A DNA stretch of 64,000 bases from JANQOH01 sp965200095 (GTDB taxonomy: Bacteria; Pseudomonadota; Alphaproteobacteria; UBA7887). Of the stretch, positions 32,247 to 41,457 are shown in pieces. Below the pieces are notes generated by a model that had not been told where the DNA came from, did not search any database, and saw only the letters and a list, made by a program, of their open reading frames with translations. The position numbers and the translations under genes are program-made. The stretch lies in the NCBI GenBank assembly GCA_965200095.1, contig OZ241350.1:2666001-2730000 (forward strand), written 5' to 3'. Numbering within the stretch: position 1 is the first letter of the stretch; each line of letters opens with the position of its first letter.

Positions 32247-34028
32247 ATGACGTTCGACAGCTGGCCCAATCTCGTGGCGATGTTCTTCTCGCAGGCGGAG
32301 CGCATGGGCGATCGCCCGTTCCTGTGGCGCAAGCGCGACGGCGCGTGGACGGCGCTGACGTGGCGCGAGACGGCCGAACGGGCGCGCGCCCTCGCCGGCG
32401 CGCTCCGCGGCTGGGGGCTGGCGCCCGGCGACCGCGTCGTGCTGTGTTCCGAAAACGCGCCGCACTGGGCGATCGCCGATTTCGCGATCATGGCGGCGGG
32501 CGGCGTCACCGTGCCCGCCTACACCACCAATACGGTCCGCGACCATGAACATGTGCTCACCGACTCGGGCGCGACGATGGCCGTCGTGTCGAGCGGCGCG
32601 CCGGCGCGGCGGCTGCTGGAAGCTTCGGGTTCGGCGCCGGCGCTCGGGCGCGTCGTCGCCGTCGAACCGCCGGACGGCGCGGCGGCGTCCTGCGCCGTGT
32701 CGGGCTGGGACGAGGCTCTGGCGGCGGGCGCCGGCGCGGCGCTCGACGATCCCGCGGCCATCGACGGCGGGGCGCTCGCCTGCCTCATCTACACTTCGGG
32801 CACGGGGGGCGCGCCGAAGGGGGTGATGCTGAGCCACCGGGCGATCCTCGCCAATTGCGTCGGCGCGCACGACCTGCTCGTCGAACTCGGCCTCGGCGAC
32901 GAAGTGTTCCTGTCGTTCCTGCCGTTGTCTCACGCCTACGAACATTCCTGCGGGTTGATGTTCCCGACGGCCGTGGGCGCGCAAATCTATTACGCGGAAA
33001 GCATCGAGGCCCTGGGCGCCAATCTCGGCGAGGCGCAGCCGACGATCATGACCGCCGTCCCGCGGCTTTACGAAACCATGCGCCAGCGCATTCTCTCGGG
33101 CGTGGCGCGCCAGGGCGGACTCAAGGCGAAACTGTTCCGCCTCGCCGTCGAACTGGGGCGCAAACGCTACGAATCGGGCGGACGGCTCGGTTTCGGCGAA
33201 CGCCTTGCCGACGCCGTCGTCGAACGGCTGGTGCGCGACAAGGCGCGGGCGCGTTTCGGCGGGCGTCTGAAGGCGCTGGTCTCCGGCGGCGCGCCGTTAA
33301 ACTACGATGTCGGCGTGTTCTTCGTCGCCCTGGGGTTGCGCGTGTTGCAGGGATACGGCCAGACCGAGGCGGCGCCGGTGATCAGCTGCAACCCGCCCCG
33401 CCGCGTCCGGCTCGAAACCGTGGGCAAGCCGGTGACCGGCGTCGAGGCCCGGTGCGCCGACGACGGCGAGATCCTGGTGCGGGGGCCGCTCTTGATGGAC
33501 GGCTATTGGGGTCGCCCCGACGCCACGGCGGAGGCCCTGCGCGACGGCTGGCTGCACACCGGCGACATCGGCGAGATCGACGATGACGGCTACATCCGGA
33601 TCACCGACCGCAAGAAGGATGTCATCGTCAATTCGGGGGGCGACAACGTGGCGCCGCAGCGGGTGGAGGGCATTCTGGCGCTCGAACCGGAGATCGCCCA
33701 GGCGATGGTGGTGGGCGACCGGCGCCCGCATATGGCGGGTCTCGTCGTGCCGTCGGAGGAGTTCGTCGCCGAATGGGCGCGCGCGAACGGCGCCGCGCCC
33801 GACCTCGCCGCCCTCGCCGGCGACGCACGGTTCCGCGCGGCGATCGGCGAGGCGGTGGCGCGCGCCAACCGGGGGCTTTCCGTCATCGAAAAGGTCAAGC
33901 GCTTCGCCATCGCCGGGGAACCCTTCACGGTCGAGAACGCGATGATGACGCCGACCCTGAAAATCCGCCGTCACGAAGTGCTGAAGCATTACGGCGACCG
34001 CCTGGAGGCGCTCTATCGCGGGAATTAG
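32247..34028 (+). CDS. Long-chain acyl-CoA synthetase (AMP-forming)
   Basis: 593 residues of the ANL superfamily. P-loop YTSGTGGAPKGVMLSH around 184-199, GYGQTEAAP around 370, DGWLHTGDIG and ITDRKKDVIVNSGGDNVAPQRVE near the C-terminal hinge with the catalytic lysine region. The overall length and the motif spacing fit the FadD15-like long-chain group. It activates free fatty acids to acyl-CoA and would feed acyl-CoA dehydrogenases such as that at 741-1907. The start follows GGAGGAGAGGCGGCG. Confidence 0.92.
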   Translation: MTFDSWPNLVAMFFSQAERMGDRPFLWRKRDGAWTALTWRETAERARALAGALRGWGLAPGDRVVLCSENAPHWAIADFAIMAAGGVTVPAYTTNTVRDHEHVLTDSGATMAVVSSGAPARRLLEASGSAPALGRVVAVEPPDGAAASCAVSGWDEALAAGAGAALDDPAAIDGGALACLIYTSGTGGAPKGVMLSHRAILANCVGAHDLLVELGLGDEVFLSFLPLSHAYEHSCGLMFPTAVGAQIYYAESIEALGANLGEAQPTIMTAVPRLYETMRQRILSGVARQGGLKAKLFRLAVELGRKRYESGGRLGFGERLADAVVERLVRDKARARFGGRLKALVSGGAPLNYDVGVFFVALGLRVLQGYGQTEAAPVISCNPPRRVRLETVGKPVTGVEARCADDGEILVRGPLLMDGYWGRPDATAEALRDGWLHTGDIGEIDDDGYIRITDRKKDVIVNSGGDNVAPQRVEGILALEPEIAQAMVVGDRRPHMAGLVVPSEEFVAEWARANGAAPDLAALAGDARFRAAIGEAVARANRGLSVIEKVKRFAIAGEPFTVENAMMTPTLKIRRHEVLKHYGDRLEALYRGN

Positions 34029-34072
34029 CGCCGGTTCCGAAACGTGGGTCGCCGCGGGGTGAACGGGGCCTT

Positions 34073-35653
34073 TCACTCCGGCGCATAGCCGCGCACGCCG
34101 CGCACCAGCGGCAGGCCGAGCAGCGATAGCGCGATGCCGACGGCGAACACCGTCGTGATCTCGTTGAACGCCTGGATCTGCGCTTCCTGGGCCGCCATGC
34201 GCGCGACCATCTGGATGCCGGCGATTTCGGTGTCGACATGGCTGCCGATGCCGGGGCCGAGCCGGGCGCCGAATATGCCGAGCAGGTCGCCCGCATATGT
34301 CCACGCCTCGCCCGTCGACTCGCGCAGGCGGTGGTAGTGGACCTCGGAACGGATAACGAGATAAGCGTTGGCGACGGCCACCGCCACCGCGGCGCCGAGG
34401 CGCATGGTGAGCTGGAACATCGCCGTCCCGTCCTTGACCTGCTCCACCGGCAGCCGTCCGAGCGCGAGGCGCACCATCGACAGGAAACACAGCTGCGTCG
34501 CCACTCCGCGCAGAATCTGCGGCAGCAACAGGCTCTCGAAACTCGTGTCCACATGCAGGCGCGCCTGAAACCAGGTGCCGAGCGCGAGCAGGGCGAACCC
34601 GGCGAAGGCGATGGTGCGCAGGCGGAAATACTTCACCAGGGTGGGCATGGCGAACCCGGCGACCATCATCGACACGCCGAGCACGAACACCCACGTGCCG
34701 ATTTGCAGGGTGTTGAGACCGATGACGCGGGCCAGGAACAGCGGCAACAGATAGAGCGGCACGAACAGGCCGGCGCCGAAGACGGCCACATAGGTCGCGC
34801 CGACGACGAAATTGCGGTTGGCGAAAATACCCAGATCGATGAAAGGGTGCTTCGCCGTGAGTTCGCGCAGCAACAGCAGGACTCCCGCCGCGACCGTGAC
34901 GCCGGTCAGCGTGAGGATCATCGACGACTCGAACCAGTCCTCGCGCCGGCCGCGTTCGAGCACGATGAGCAGGGACATGAAGAACAGGGCGAGCAGGGCG
35001 ATGCCCGGCAGGTCGATGCGCCGCGCCATGCTCCAGTCGGGGCGGTCGAAGTCGTAGAAGACGACGACCAGCAGCGTCGCCGCCAGGGCGAACGGCAGGT
35101 TGAACAGGAACAGCCACGGCCACGACAGCGATTCGCTGATCCAGCCGCCCAGGCTGGGGCCGAGCGCTACGGCGCTGGTGCCGAGCAGCGACACGATCGA
35201 GGTGAGCACGTTCTGATAGCGCGCCGGAAAGGAGGCGTAGATGGTGGCCAGCACCATGGGCGCGATGGCGCCGCCGCAAAAGCCTTGCAGGGCGCGGAAG
35301 ACGATCATCGACTCGATGTCCCAGGCGGCGGCGCAGCCGATGCTGGCGGCGGAAAAGCCGAGCGAGCACATGGTGAACAGGCCGCGGGTGGAGAACAGCC
35401 GCGACAGCCAGCCCGAGAGCGGGATCATGATGACCTCGGCGATCAGCGCCGCGGTCAGCACCCAGCTGACTTCTTCGGGGCTGGCGGCGAGGCCGGCGCG
35501 GATTTCCGCAAACGAGCTGCCGACGATCTGGATATTGAGCACGGCAAGGAACATGCCGAGCGCCATGCCGACGAAGGCGAGCAGTTCTCCGGCGCCCAGC
35601 CGCCGCGCATCCCGCCGCGCCGCCGCCTCGGTCAGTGTCGGCGCTGTCGCCAT
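34073..35653 (-). CDS. DHA2-family MFS drug exporter (EmrB-like)
   Basis: 526 residues with about 14 predicted membrane helices. Conserved stretches are FLAVLNIQIVGSSFAEIR in helix 1, WVLTAALIAEVIMIPLSGWL, the RALQGFCGGAIAPM motif and the GPSLGGWI motif C typical of drug:proton antiporters. EmrB-type pumps usually pair with a membrane-fusion protein and an outer-membrane channel; no EmrA-like gene adjoins it. The start is the ATG at 35653; the frame is open 28 codons further upstream with no support. It is convergent with the acyl-CoA synthetase gene. Confidence 0.92.
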   Translation of the reverse strand: MATAPTLTEAAARRDARRLGAGELLAFVGMALGMFLAVLNIQIVGSSFAEIRAGLAASPEEVSWVLTAALIAEVIMIPLSGWLSRLFSTRGLFTMCSLGFSAASIGCAAAWDIESMIVFRALQGFCGGAIAPMVLATIYASFPARYQNVLTSIVSLLGTSAVALGPSLGGWISESLSWPWLFLFNLPFALAATLLVVVFYDFDRPDWSMARRIDLPGIALLALFFMSLLIVLERGRREDWFESSMILTLTGVTVAAGVLLLLRELTAKHPFIDLGIFANRNFVVGATYVAVFGAGLFVPLYLLPLFLARVIGLNTLQIGTWVFVLGVSMMVAGFAMPTLVKYFRLRTIAFAGFALLALGTWFQARLHVDTSFESLLLPQILRGVATQLCFLSMVRLALGRLPVEQVKDGTAMFQLTMRLGAAVAVAVANAYLVIRSEVHYHRLRESTGEAWTYAGDLLGIFGARLGPGIGSHVDTEIAGIQMVARMAAQEAQIQAFNEITTVFAVGIALSLLGLPLVRGVRGYAPE

Positions 35654-35811
35654 GTCGCACCGGTTCGCATTTTCGGTCGTTGACGAGCAGCCGGGGCTGG
35701 AACGATTACTTCGCCCCGGAGCGCATCGGTTGGACACAGGGCTGGTATCATACTTCGCCGTCCCGGCGAAGCGGGAACCGGTCGGGCGGCGCGATCAAGC
35801 GTAACGACCGG

Positions 35812-36270
35812 TCAGGCGAGGCAGACGTTTTGCCGAAGCAGCGTCTTTTTGGATGGCGTCAATTTGCCGCTTTTCAAGGTTGAATAAATTTTCCCCTGAG
35901 GGCTGTCGATCAGATTTCTGTCCTTGAAATCGCCATGCAATTTCTTGTCGTTGGAATACAGCAAACGGGCGCCGCCAAGTCGCGCCAGGGCGATTACGTG
36001 AGGGTCGTCCGACCGGCACAGGCCTTGATCCCCGAGAGTTTTTGCTTCTCTATCCACTTTCGCGTCGTCGATGCGTTTTGCATCGCCGGCGAGGATCGCG
36101 CCCCGCAACCACTCGCCACACCCCGCCTCGTAGAGTTCCTGGCGCAGCTTGCCGCCGACGATGAGCTTCCCCGTTCCGGACTCGATCCAGTCGAAGAACG
36201 CCTTGCCGGCCGGCGGGCGATCACTGCCGAAGAGTTGATGCGCCGCATTGGCGTCGAGAATTGCGCACAT
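35812..36270 (-). CDS. PIN-domain ribonuclease-like protein, partner of the upstream ATPase
   Basis: 152 residues. PIN-fold acidic residues are visible: Asp6 (ILDANAAHQLF), Glu45 (LRQELYEA), Asp88/89 (CRSDDPHVIALA) and Asp108 (LLYSNDKKL). PIN proteins are Mg2+-dependent RNases. The C-terminal 35 residues (GKIYSTLKSGKLTPSKK) are basic. Its ATG follows the ATPase stop without a gap (TAGATG), so the pair is translationally coupled. It is not next to an antitoxin of VapB type. The region is noticeably lower in GC than its neighbours, suggesting acquisition. Confidence 0.85.
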   Translation of the reverse strand: MCAILDANAAHQLFGSDRPPAGKAFFDWIESGTGKLIVGGKLRQELYEAGCGEWLRGAILAGDAKRIDDAKVDREAKTLGDQGLCRSDDPHVIALARLGGARLLYSNDKKLHGDFKDRNLIDSPQGKIYSTLKSGKLTPSKKTLLRQNVCLA

Positions 36271-37608
36271 CTACAGCCCCAGGGAACGCCGCGTCTCAGC
36301 CTTGAAGAAATCGCGATAACCGGGCGGAGCGCCCAAAACGTTTCCGTCGCCGTCCAGTTCGAGGGAGTGGATGCGGACATCGAGGTCGCCGCGCTCGAAA
36401 AACAGAATCGAAACGTCCTCCGGCTTCAGCTCCCCTTTTCCGTCGCGAACATCCATGCGTACCCGGTCAAGCAGATGGTCGCTGTGCGTTTCCACCACCA
36501 GCCGGCGCTCCGGCGCCGCAATCCGGAAGAACAGGCTCCCGAGCGCCGCCTGAGCGCTGGGATGGAGGTGGACCTCCGGCTGTTGCAACAGGAACAGAGG
36601 GGCTTCGCCGCAGAGCAACTCGGTCACGACCGGCAGCGCCTGACTAACTCCGTAGCCGACATCGATAAGGTTGCGTGGGGGTCCTTTGTATTTTGTTCCG
36701 TATTTTCTGATTTGCAGTTGGAACGGATCGCCTGCCTTGTTTCCCAGCGGTCTCACCGATATTTTGTTGAACAGGCCGGCGCGCTGCCCGAAATCCTCGA
36801 GTTTTTTTCGCATACCTTCCCATACGTCCGGATCCTGAGAATGGACATCGGCCAGATACATCGGAATGTAATCCCCTTCGGGATCCCAGGTCAATTGCGA
36901 ACGATCATAAGTTCTTCGCGGCTTCGATCGGACGGGTGCGCTGGCGTACACCTTCGGATTCGGGAGCCGGCGGCGAGAAAGAAAATTCCGGTGGAGACTT
37001 TCGATCATCTTCCAGTCATTCTCGCCGGGCATGTCGGAAGAATTAGACATCGATACCCATGCGTGGTGCATGTCCCGAAGCACCATAGGCAGAATGACAA
37101 GATCAAACTGCAAAATATCGTGGAATGGAAAATTCCTGGGCGCATCCCAAAACCATTGTCCGTTCGGCGTGCCGATACGGTGTTGCAACGACTTGCCGTC
37201 TCGACGGTCGGATTCCATCCATACGCCTCTTCCCTCATCCGTCAGGCGAATTCTCACCGGAATTGGGGCGTTCGCCTTCTTTTCGAATATCACATCGAAT
37301 CGTTGGGATGATCTCCCGGCGCGTTTCCTTCGCTCGCCGGCGATGGCGAATCCAGCCTCGAACCGTTTCGTCCGCCCGGCCCGTGCCCCGCGGAAATTGG
37401 CGATCTCGTCGAAACTACCGAGATCGTAAGGCTCCTCCTTGAAATCCGGGTGTTGTCCGTTGTATCCCGCCTCCCACAATGCGCGGATCAATGCGAGGAA
37501 TGACGTTTTGCCGGTGCTGTTTTCGCCGACGAGCAGCGTCAGGGGCGCGAGGCGCGCCTCCTGCCGGTCGTGGAAGCAGCGGAAATTCTTCAGGAAAATA
37601 CGGTCCAC
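36271..37608 (-). CDS. ABC/OLD-type AAA ATPase with PIN-nuclease partner
   Basis: 445 residues. Walker A GENSTGKT at 28-35 within an N-terminal RecF/SMC-like start (IFLKNFRCFHDRQEARLAPL), a variable central insert of about 250 residues, then GYGVSQALPVVTELL as signature-like motif, Walker B FLLQQPEVHLHPSAQAAL and the switch histidine in VVETHSDHLLDRVR. This is the DUF3696/OLD-like ATPase architecture used by several two-gene phage-defence systems. No TOPRIM domain is present; the nuclease role would fall to the PIN partner. The GTG start lies 24 bases after the enoyl-CoA hydratase stop, so it can be read from the host operon. GC is lower than in flanking genes. Confidence 0.85.
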   Translation of the reverse strand: MDRIFLKNFRCFHDRQEARLAPLTLLVGENSTGKTSFLALIRALWEAGYNGQHPDFKEEPYDLGSFDEIANFRGARAGRTKRFEAGFAIAGERRKRAGRSSQRFDVIFEKKANAPIPVRIRLTDEGRGVWMESDRRDGKSLQHRIGTPNGQWFWDAPRNFPFHDILQFDLVILPMVLRDMHHAWVSMSNSSDMPGENDWKMIESLHRNFLSRRRLPNPKVYASAPVRSKPRRTYDRSQLTWDPEGDYIPMYLADVHSQDPDVWEGMRKKLEDFGQRAGLFNKISVRPLGNKAGDPFQLQIRKYGTKYKGPPRNLIDVGYGVSQALPVVTELLCGEAPLFLLQQPEVHLHPSAQAALGSLFFRIAAPERRLVVETHSDHLLDRVRMDVRDGKGELKPEDVSILFFERGDLDVRIHSLELDGDGNVLGAPPGYRDFFKAETRRSLGL

Positions 37609-37632
37609 AGCCGAACCCCTCGCGGCCGCCGC

Positions 37633-38448
37633 CTAACGCCCGCGGAACGACGGCTGGCGCTTTTCCATGAAGGCGCGGCGGCCCTCGGCGTAGTCCTCGC
37701 TGTCGAAACAGGCGCGTGTCGCCGCTTCGATGGCGTCGAGGTCGCGGTCGGCCGGGTCGCGCAGCGCGGCGCCGATGGCCATTTTCGCGGCGCGCAAGGT
37801 CAGGGGCGCGTTCGCCGCCATCGTCTCGGCGTAGCCGCGCACCGCCGCCATGAGCACATCGCCGCCGACCACGCGGTTGACCAGGCCGATGCGCAGCGCT
37901 TCGTCCGCGCCGAAACGCCGCGCCGTGAACAGGATCTCCTTCGCCTTCGCCGGGCCGACCAGATCGGTCAGGGCGCGCAGGCCGGCGAAGCCGTAGCCCA
38001 GGCCCAGCCGCGCCGCGGGGACCGCGAACTGCGCGCCGTCGGCCGCGATGCGGATGTCGGCCTGCAACGCCACCGCCAGCCCGCCGCCGATGCAGTAGCC
38101 GCGGATCATGGCGATCAGCGGCTTTTCGAAGCCCGCAAGCGCCGCATGGGCGCGCGCCGAAACGCGGTTGTATTCCCGCTCCGCCTCGGCCGACGCGCGG
38201 TGTTTCTCGAATTCCGAAATGTCGGCGCCGGACGCGAACGCCCGCTCCCCCGCCCCGGTCATGACGGCCACGCGCACCTCGCCGTCGCGCGCGAAACCTT
38301 CCGCCGCGTCGCCGAGCGCCCGCCACATGTCGAGCGACAGCGCGTTGCGCCGGACCCGGTTGTCGAACAGGATCCAGCCGACCGGGCCCTCCTTCCGCAC
38401 CGTCACCCGGCCGGGGCCGGCGTCCGCCGGGGTCCGCGCGTTCGTCAC
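37633..38448 (-). CDS. Enoyl-CoA hydratase/isomerase family protein
   Basis: 271-residue crotonase-fold protein. FASGADISEF supplies the first oxyanion-hole segment and IAMIRGYCIGGGLAVALQADIRIAA the second. The catalytic-position residues in PAARLGLGYGFAG lack the clear Glu pair of a true hydratase, so the exact reaction is uncertain. The GTG start at 38448 overlaps the TGA of the S49 peptidase gene (GTGA). It is the last housekeeping gene before the ATPase-PIN pair. Confidence 0.88.
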   Translation of the reverse strand: MTNARTPADAGPGRVTVRKEGPVGWILFDNRVRRNALSLDMWRALGDAAEGFARDGEVRVAVMTGAGERAFASGADISEFEKHRASAEAEREYNRVSARAHAALAGFEKPLIAMIRGYCIGGGLAVALQADIRIAADGAQFAVPAARLGLGYGFAGLRALTDLVGPAKAKEILFTARRFGADEALRIGLVNRVVGGDVLMAAVRGYAETMAANAPLTLRAAKMAIGAALRDPADRDLDAIEAATRACFDSEDYAEGRRAFMEKRQPSFRGR

Positions 38449-39290
38449 AAGCCGTAGCGCGCCCAGACCGCGCGCTCCTCCAGGGCGGCAAGGAGGCCTT
38501 CGACGGCCGCGCCGGCGTCGAACGGCGGCGTCCACGCGGCCATGCCGAGGCGCCGGCGCAGCCAGCCCCGCGCCGCGCCGATCAGGGGCAGGCGCACCTC
38601 CTCGCCGAAACGGTCGCGCATCGTCGCGCGGAGTTCCCCCAGCCCGTCGATCAGGCCGAGCTCAGCGGCGCGCTCGCCTGTCCACACGTCGCCGTTGAAC
38701 AGAGTCTCGTCGTCGCCCTTGAGGCGTTTGCCGCGGCGGTTGCGCACATGGTCGATGAAGGCGCGGTGGATGTCTCCATGGAGAGCGTTCAGGCGCTCCA
38801 CGTCGCCGGGGTCTTCGGGGCGGAACGGGTCGAGCATCGCCTTGCGGCTGCCGCGGTGGTGCACCCGACGGTCGATCCCGAGTTTTGCGATAGCCTCGTT
38901 GAAGCCGAAACCGGCGGAGATCACGCCGATCGACCCCACGATCGACGCGCGGTCGGCGTAAATCTCATCGGCGGCGCAGGCCAGCCAGTAGCCGCCCGAC
39001 GCCGCGACATCCTCCACGAAAGCAAAGACCGGAACGTCGCGCTCCCGCGCCCGGGCGCGGACGCGGTTGGCGATCAGCGCCGATTGCACCGGCGACCCGC
39101 CGGGCGAGTTGACCTGCAAGGCGATGGCCTTCAGCCCGCGCAGGCGGCAGGCGCGATCGACGGCGCCGGAGACCGTCGCCGCGTTCAACGCCGGACGCAC
39201 CGGCGACGGGGTCGGCGAGACGATTCCCGCGAACCGCAACACCGCCACCGTCGGCGGTCTCGCAAGGAAAGGCGGCACACGGATCAGCAT
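38445..39290 (-). CDS. S49-family signal peptide peptidase-like protein (SppA/SohB type)
   Basis: 281 residues, a short form with one protease domain. LQVNSPGGSPVQSALIA and VEDVAASGGYWLACAADEIYA with the serine nucleophile in ASGGY are the S49 hallmarks, and SIVGSIGVISAGFGF follows. It lacks an obvious N-terminal membrane helix beyond PPTVAVLRFAGIV, so it may be peripheral. It overlaps the preceding methyltransferase by seven bases and the following hydratase gene by four, within a tightly packed operon. Confidence 0.88.
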   Translation of the reverse strand: MLIRVPPFLARPPTVAVLRFAGIVSPTPSPVRPALNAATVSGAVDRACRLRGLKAIALQVNSPGGSPVQSALIANRVRARARERDVPVFAFVEDVAASGGYWLACAADEIYADRASIVGSIGVISAGFGFNEAIAKLGIDRRVHHRGSRKAMLDPFRPEDPGDVERLNALHGDIHRAFIDHVRNRRGKRLKGDDETLFNGDVWTGERAAELGLIDGLGELRATMRDRFGEEVRLPLIGAARGWLRRRLGMAAWTPPFDAGAAVEGLLAALEERAVWARYGL

Positions 39291-40078
39291 GGACTGGCGT
39301 TCCCGTCGGCGATGCGGAGCGGCGCGCCGTGACGCAGCACCGCTTCGGCTTCTTCGGTATAGCGGCCGTCGGCGCGATGCAACACCAGCCCCGGCGCCAG
39401 CCTCGCCGGTCCGCGCGCCGCCTTGCGCGCGCGCGCCAGCACGCGCCGCGCCGCCCGCCCCGCCTTCGGCCACAGGGGAAATATCACGACCTCTCCGGCG
39501 CGCCCGTGCAGCGCCGCCAGCAGATCGTCCAGGCGGTCGGCGCGATGGATCAGCGACAGCCCGCCGCCCGGGCGCAACAGCGTCAGCGCCGCCGTCACCC
39601 AGTCGTCGAGAGACGCCCCCGTTTCGACCGTCGCCGGGTCGCCGCGCCGCGCCGGCATCGCCCGCTCCGGCGGCAGATGCGGCGGGTTGGCCATCGCGTG
39701 GTCGCACGGCGCGAGGCCGTGGCGCGCGAGGTCGCGCGGCGCGCGGATGTCCGCTATGTCGGCGCGGACGATACGCACGCGGTCGGCGGCGCCGTTCTCC
39801 GCCGCGTTGCGTTCCGCCAGCGCCGCGAGAGCGGCGTCGCGTTCGACGCCGACCGCCCGGACATCCGGCGCCCGCGCGGCGAGGCACAGCGCCGCCGCGC
39901 CGGCGCCGCAGCCCAGTTCGGCGACCGTCTCGCCCCGCCGCGCCGGCGCAGCCGCCGCCAGCAATACCGGGTCGATGGCCGCGCGATAGCCCGAAGCCGG
40001 TTGCAGCAGCGTCACCCGGCCCCCCAGCAGGCGGTCGCGGGTGAGGCGCGCTTCGCCGTCGGCGACGTCAGTCGACAC
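39284..40078 (-). CDS. TrmN6-like tRNA1(Val) adenine methyltransferase
   Basis: 264 residues. The SAM motif is ETVAELGCGAGAAALCLA and the N6-adenine catalytic motif is ANPPHL. The opening LLGGRVTLLQPASGYRAAIDPVLLAA is typical of the TrmN6/YfiC family that methylates A37 in tRNA1(Val). It starts with GTG at 40078, overlapping the end of the DUF2007 gene by 11 bases, and overlaps the peptidase gene by seven. A general methyltransferase of the same fold is the alternative. Confidence 0.88.
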   Translation of the reverse strand: MSTDVADGEARLTRDRLLGGRVTLLQPASGYRAAIDPVLLAAAAPARRGETVAELGCGAGAAALCLAARAPDVRAVGVERDAALAALAERNAAENGAADRVRIVRADIADIRAPRDLARHGLAPCDHAMANPPHLPPERAMPARRGDPATVETGASLDDWVTAALTLLRPGGGLSLIHRADRLDDLLAALHGRAGEVVIFPLWPKAGRAARRVLARARKAARGPARLAPGLVLHRADGRYTEEAEAVLRHGAPLRIADGNASPC

Positions 40079-40283
40079 CGGCCTCGTCGAGGATGCGCCG
40101 CGCGGCCGCGAAATTCTCGTCCGCGACCGTCACCCGGCGTGGGATGGCGCCGATGGAGCCTTCGACGACGGAGGTATGGGTGTCGAACACCGCCGCCTCT
40201 ATCCCGGCGTCGGCGAGCAGGGCGCAGACCCACGAAATCTCCACGGGGTCGTTGGTGCGCAGCAATTCCTTCACGGTCTTCAC
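40068..40283 (-). CDS. DUF2007-domain small protein
   Basis: 71-residue protein, MKTVKELLRTNDPVEISWVCALL... with DAGIEAAVFDTHTSVVEGSIGAIPRRVTV, matching the DUF2007 (putative signal-transducing) family, a small ferredoxin-like fold with no settled function. In alphaproteobacteria it commonly precedes a TrmN6-like methyltransferase, as here. It is the first gene of the operon DUF2007-trmN6-S49-crotonase and diverges from the prenyl synthase. Confidence 0.9.
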   Translation of the reverse strand: MKTVKELLRTNDPVEISWVCALLADAGIEAAVFDTHTSVVEGSIGAIPRRVTVADENFAAARRILDEAGVD

Positions 40284-40410
40284 GCTGTCGTTGCGGCGGT
40301 TCGGTCCTGCGGCTGCGCGTCCCGGCGGTTGACCCGCAAGCGGCGGCGACCTTATGGTTCCCGTTGCCGGCGCGCGTCAAGCCGTGCGCCGCTTCGGGGA
40401 GGAGGCCGCC

Positions 40411-41451
40411 GTGGCGCCAGCCGCCGGACTGGATGGCGCGGGGGCGGGCGCCGACCGGCTCGACCGCCTGCACGCGCCGGTGCGCGACGATCTGGCGGCC
40501 GTCAACCGCGTCGTTGTCGACCGGATGCAGAGTCCGGTCTCGTTCATCCCGCGCCTCGCCGGGCATATCGCCGGGTCCGGGGGCAAGCGTTTGCGCCCGC
40601 TGGTCACCCTGCTCGCCGCGCGGTGCTGCGGTTACGACGGCGCCCGCCATGTCGCTCTCGCCGCCTGCGTCGAGTTCATCCACACCGCGACCCTGCTGCA
40701 TGACGACGTGGTGGACGACAGCGCCGTGCGCCGGGGCGCCGCCACCGCCAACGCCGTCTGGGGCAACCAGGCGAGCGTCCTCGTCGGCGATTTTCTGTTC
40801 AGCCGCGCCTTCGAATTGATGGTGGAAGACGGGTCGCTCGAAGTGCTCGCGATCCTCTCGAAAGCGAGTTCGGTTATCGCCGAGGGCGAGGTGATGCAGT
40901 TCCTCGCCGCCAACGACACCGCCACCGGCGAGGCCGACTGTCTGCGGGTCGTCGAGGCGAAGACGGCGCGGCTGTTCGCCGCCGCCGCCGAGGTCGGCGC
41001 CGTGGCCGCGGCGGAAAGCGGCGCCGCGCCCGGCGCCGAAGCCGACCGCTGGCGCGCGGCGCTGGTGGACTACGGCGCGCATCTCGGCGTCGCCTTTCAG
41101 CTCGTCGACGACGCGCTCGACTATGGAGGCGCCGACGCATCGCTGGGCAAGGCCGTCGGCGACGATTTCCGCGACGGGAAGGTCACCTTGCCGGCGGTGC
41201 TGGCCTTCGCCCGGGGCGACGAGCGCGAGCGCGGCTTCTGGCGGCGCACCCTCGAGGACCGGCGCCAGAACGACGGCGACCTGGAGCGCGCCATCGATCT
41301 CGTCGCCCGCCGCGGCGCAGTCCGCGACACCGTGGCGCGCGCGAGAAAGCGGGCGGAAAACGCCCGCGCGGCGCTTGCGGCGCTGCCCTGCAACCGTTAT
41401 CGCGCCGCCCTTTCGGACGCCGCTGTCTTCGCCGTCGAACGCGCCTGGTGA
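40411..41451 (+). CDS. ispB: Polyprenyl diphosphate synthase (octaprenyl/decaprenyl type)
   Basis: 346 residues. Both aspartate-rich motifs are present: LLHDDVVDD (FARM) and LVDDALDY (SARM), together with GGKRLRPLVTLLAA near the N-terminus. It builds the long isoprenoid side chain of ubiquinone. An ATG exists at 40354, but the GTG at 40411 directly follows GGGGAGGAGGCCGCC and gives the family-standard N-terminus. The UbiB-like kinase at 28975 would act in the same pathway. Final chain length cannot be read from the sequence. Confidence 0.93.
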   Translation: MAPAAGLDGAGAGADRLDRLHAPVRDDLAAVNRVVVDRMQSPVSFIPRLAGHIAGSGGKRLRPLVTLLAARCCGYDGARHVALAACVEFIHTATLLHDDVVDDSAVRRGAATANAVWGNQASVLVGDFLFSRAFELMVEDGSLEVLAILSKASSVIAEGEVMQFLAANDTATGEADCLRVVEAKTARLFAAAAEVGAVAAAESGAAPGAEADRWRAALVDYGAHLGVAFQLVDDALDYGGADASLGKAVGDDFRDGKVTLPAVLAFARGDERERGFWRRTLEDRRQNDGDLERAIDLVARRGAVRDTVARARKRAENARAALAALPCNRYRAALSDAAVFAVERAW

Positions 41452-41457
41452 GGGCGG

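Noticed and set aside
35812..37608. VapBC toxin-antitoxin or a PARIS/Septu system
   Set aside because: There is no small DNA-binding antitoxin next to the PIN gene, and neither a TOPRIM nor an HNH domain is visible, so known system names do not apply.
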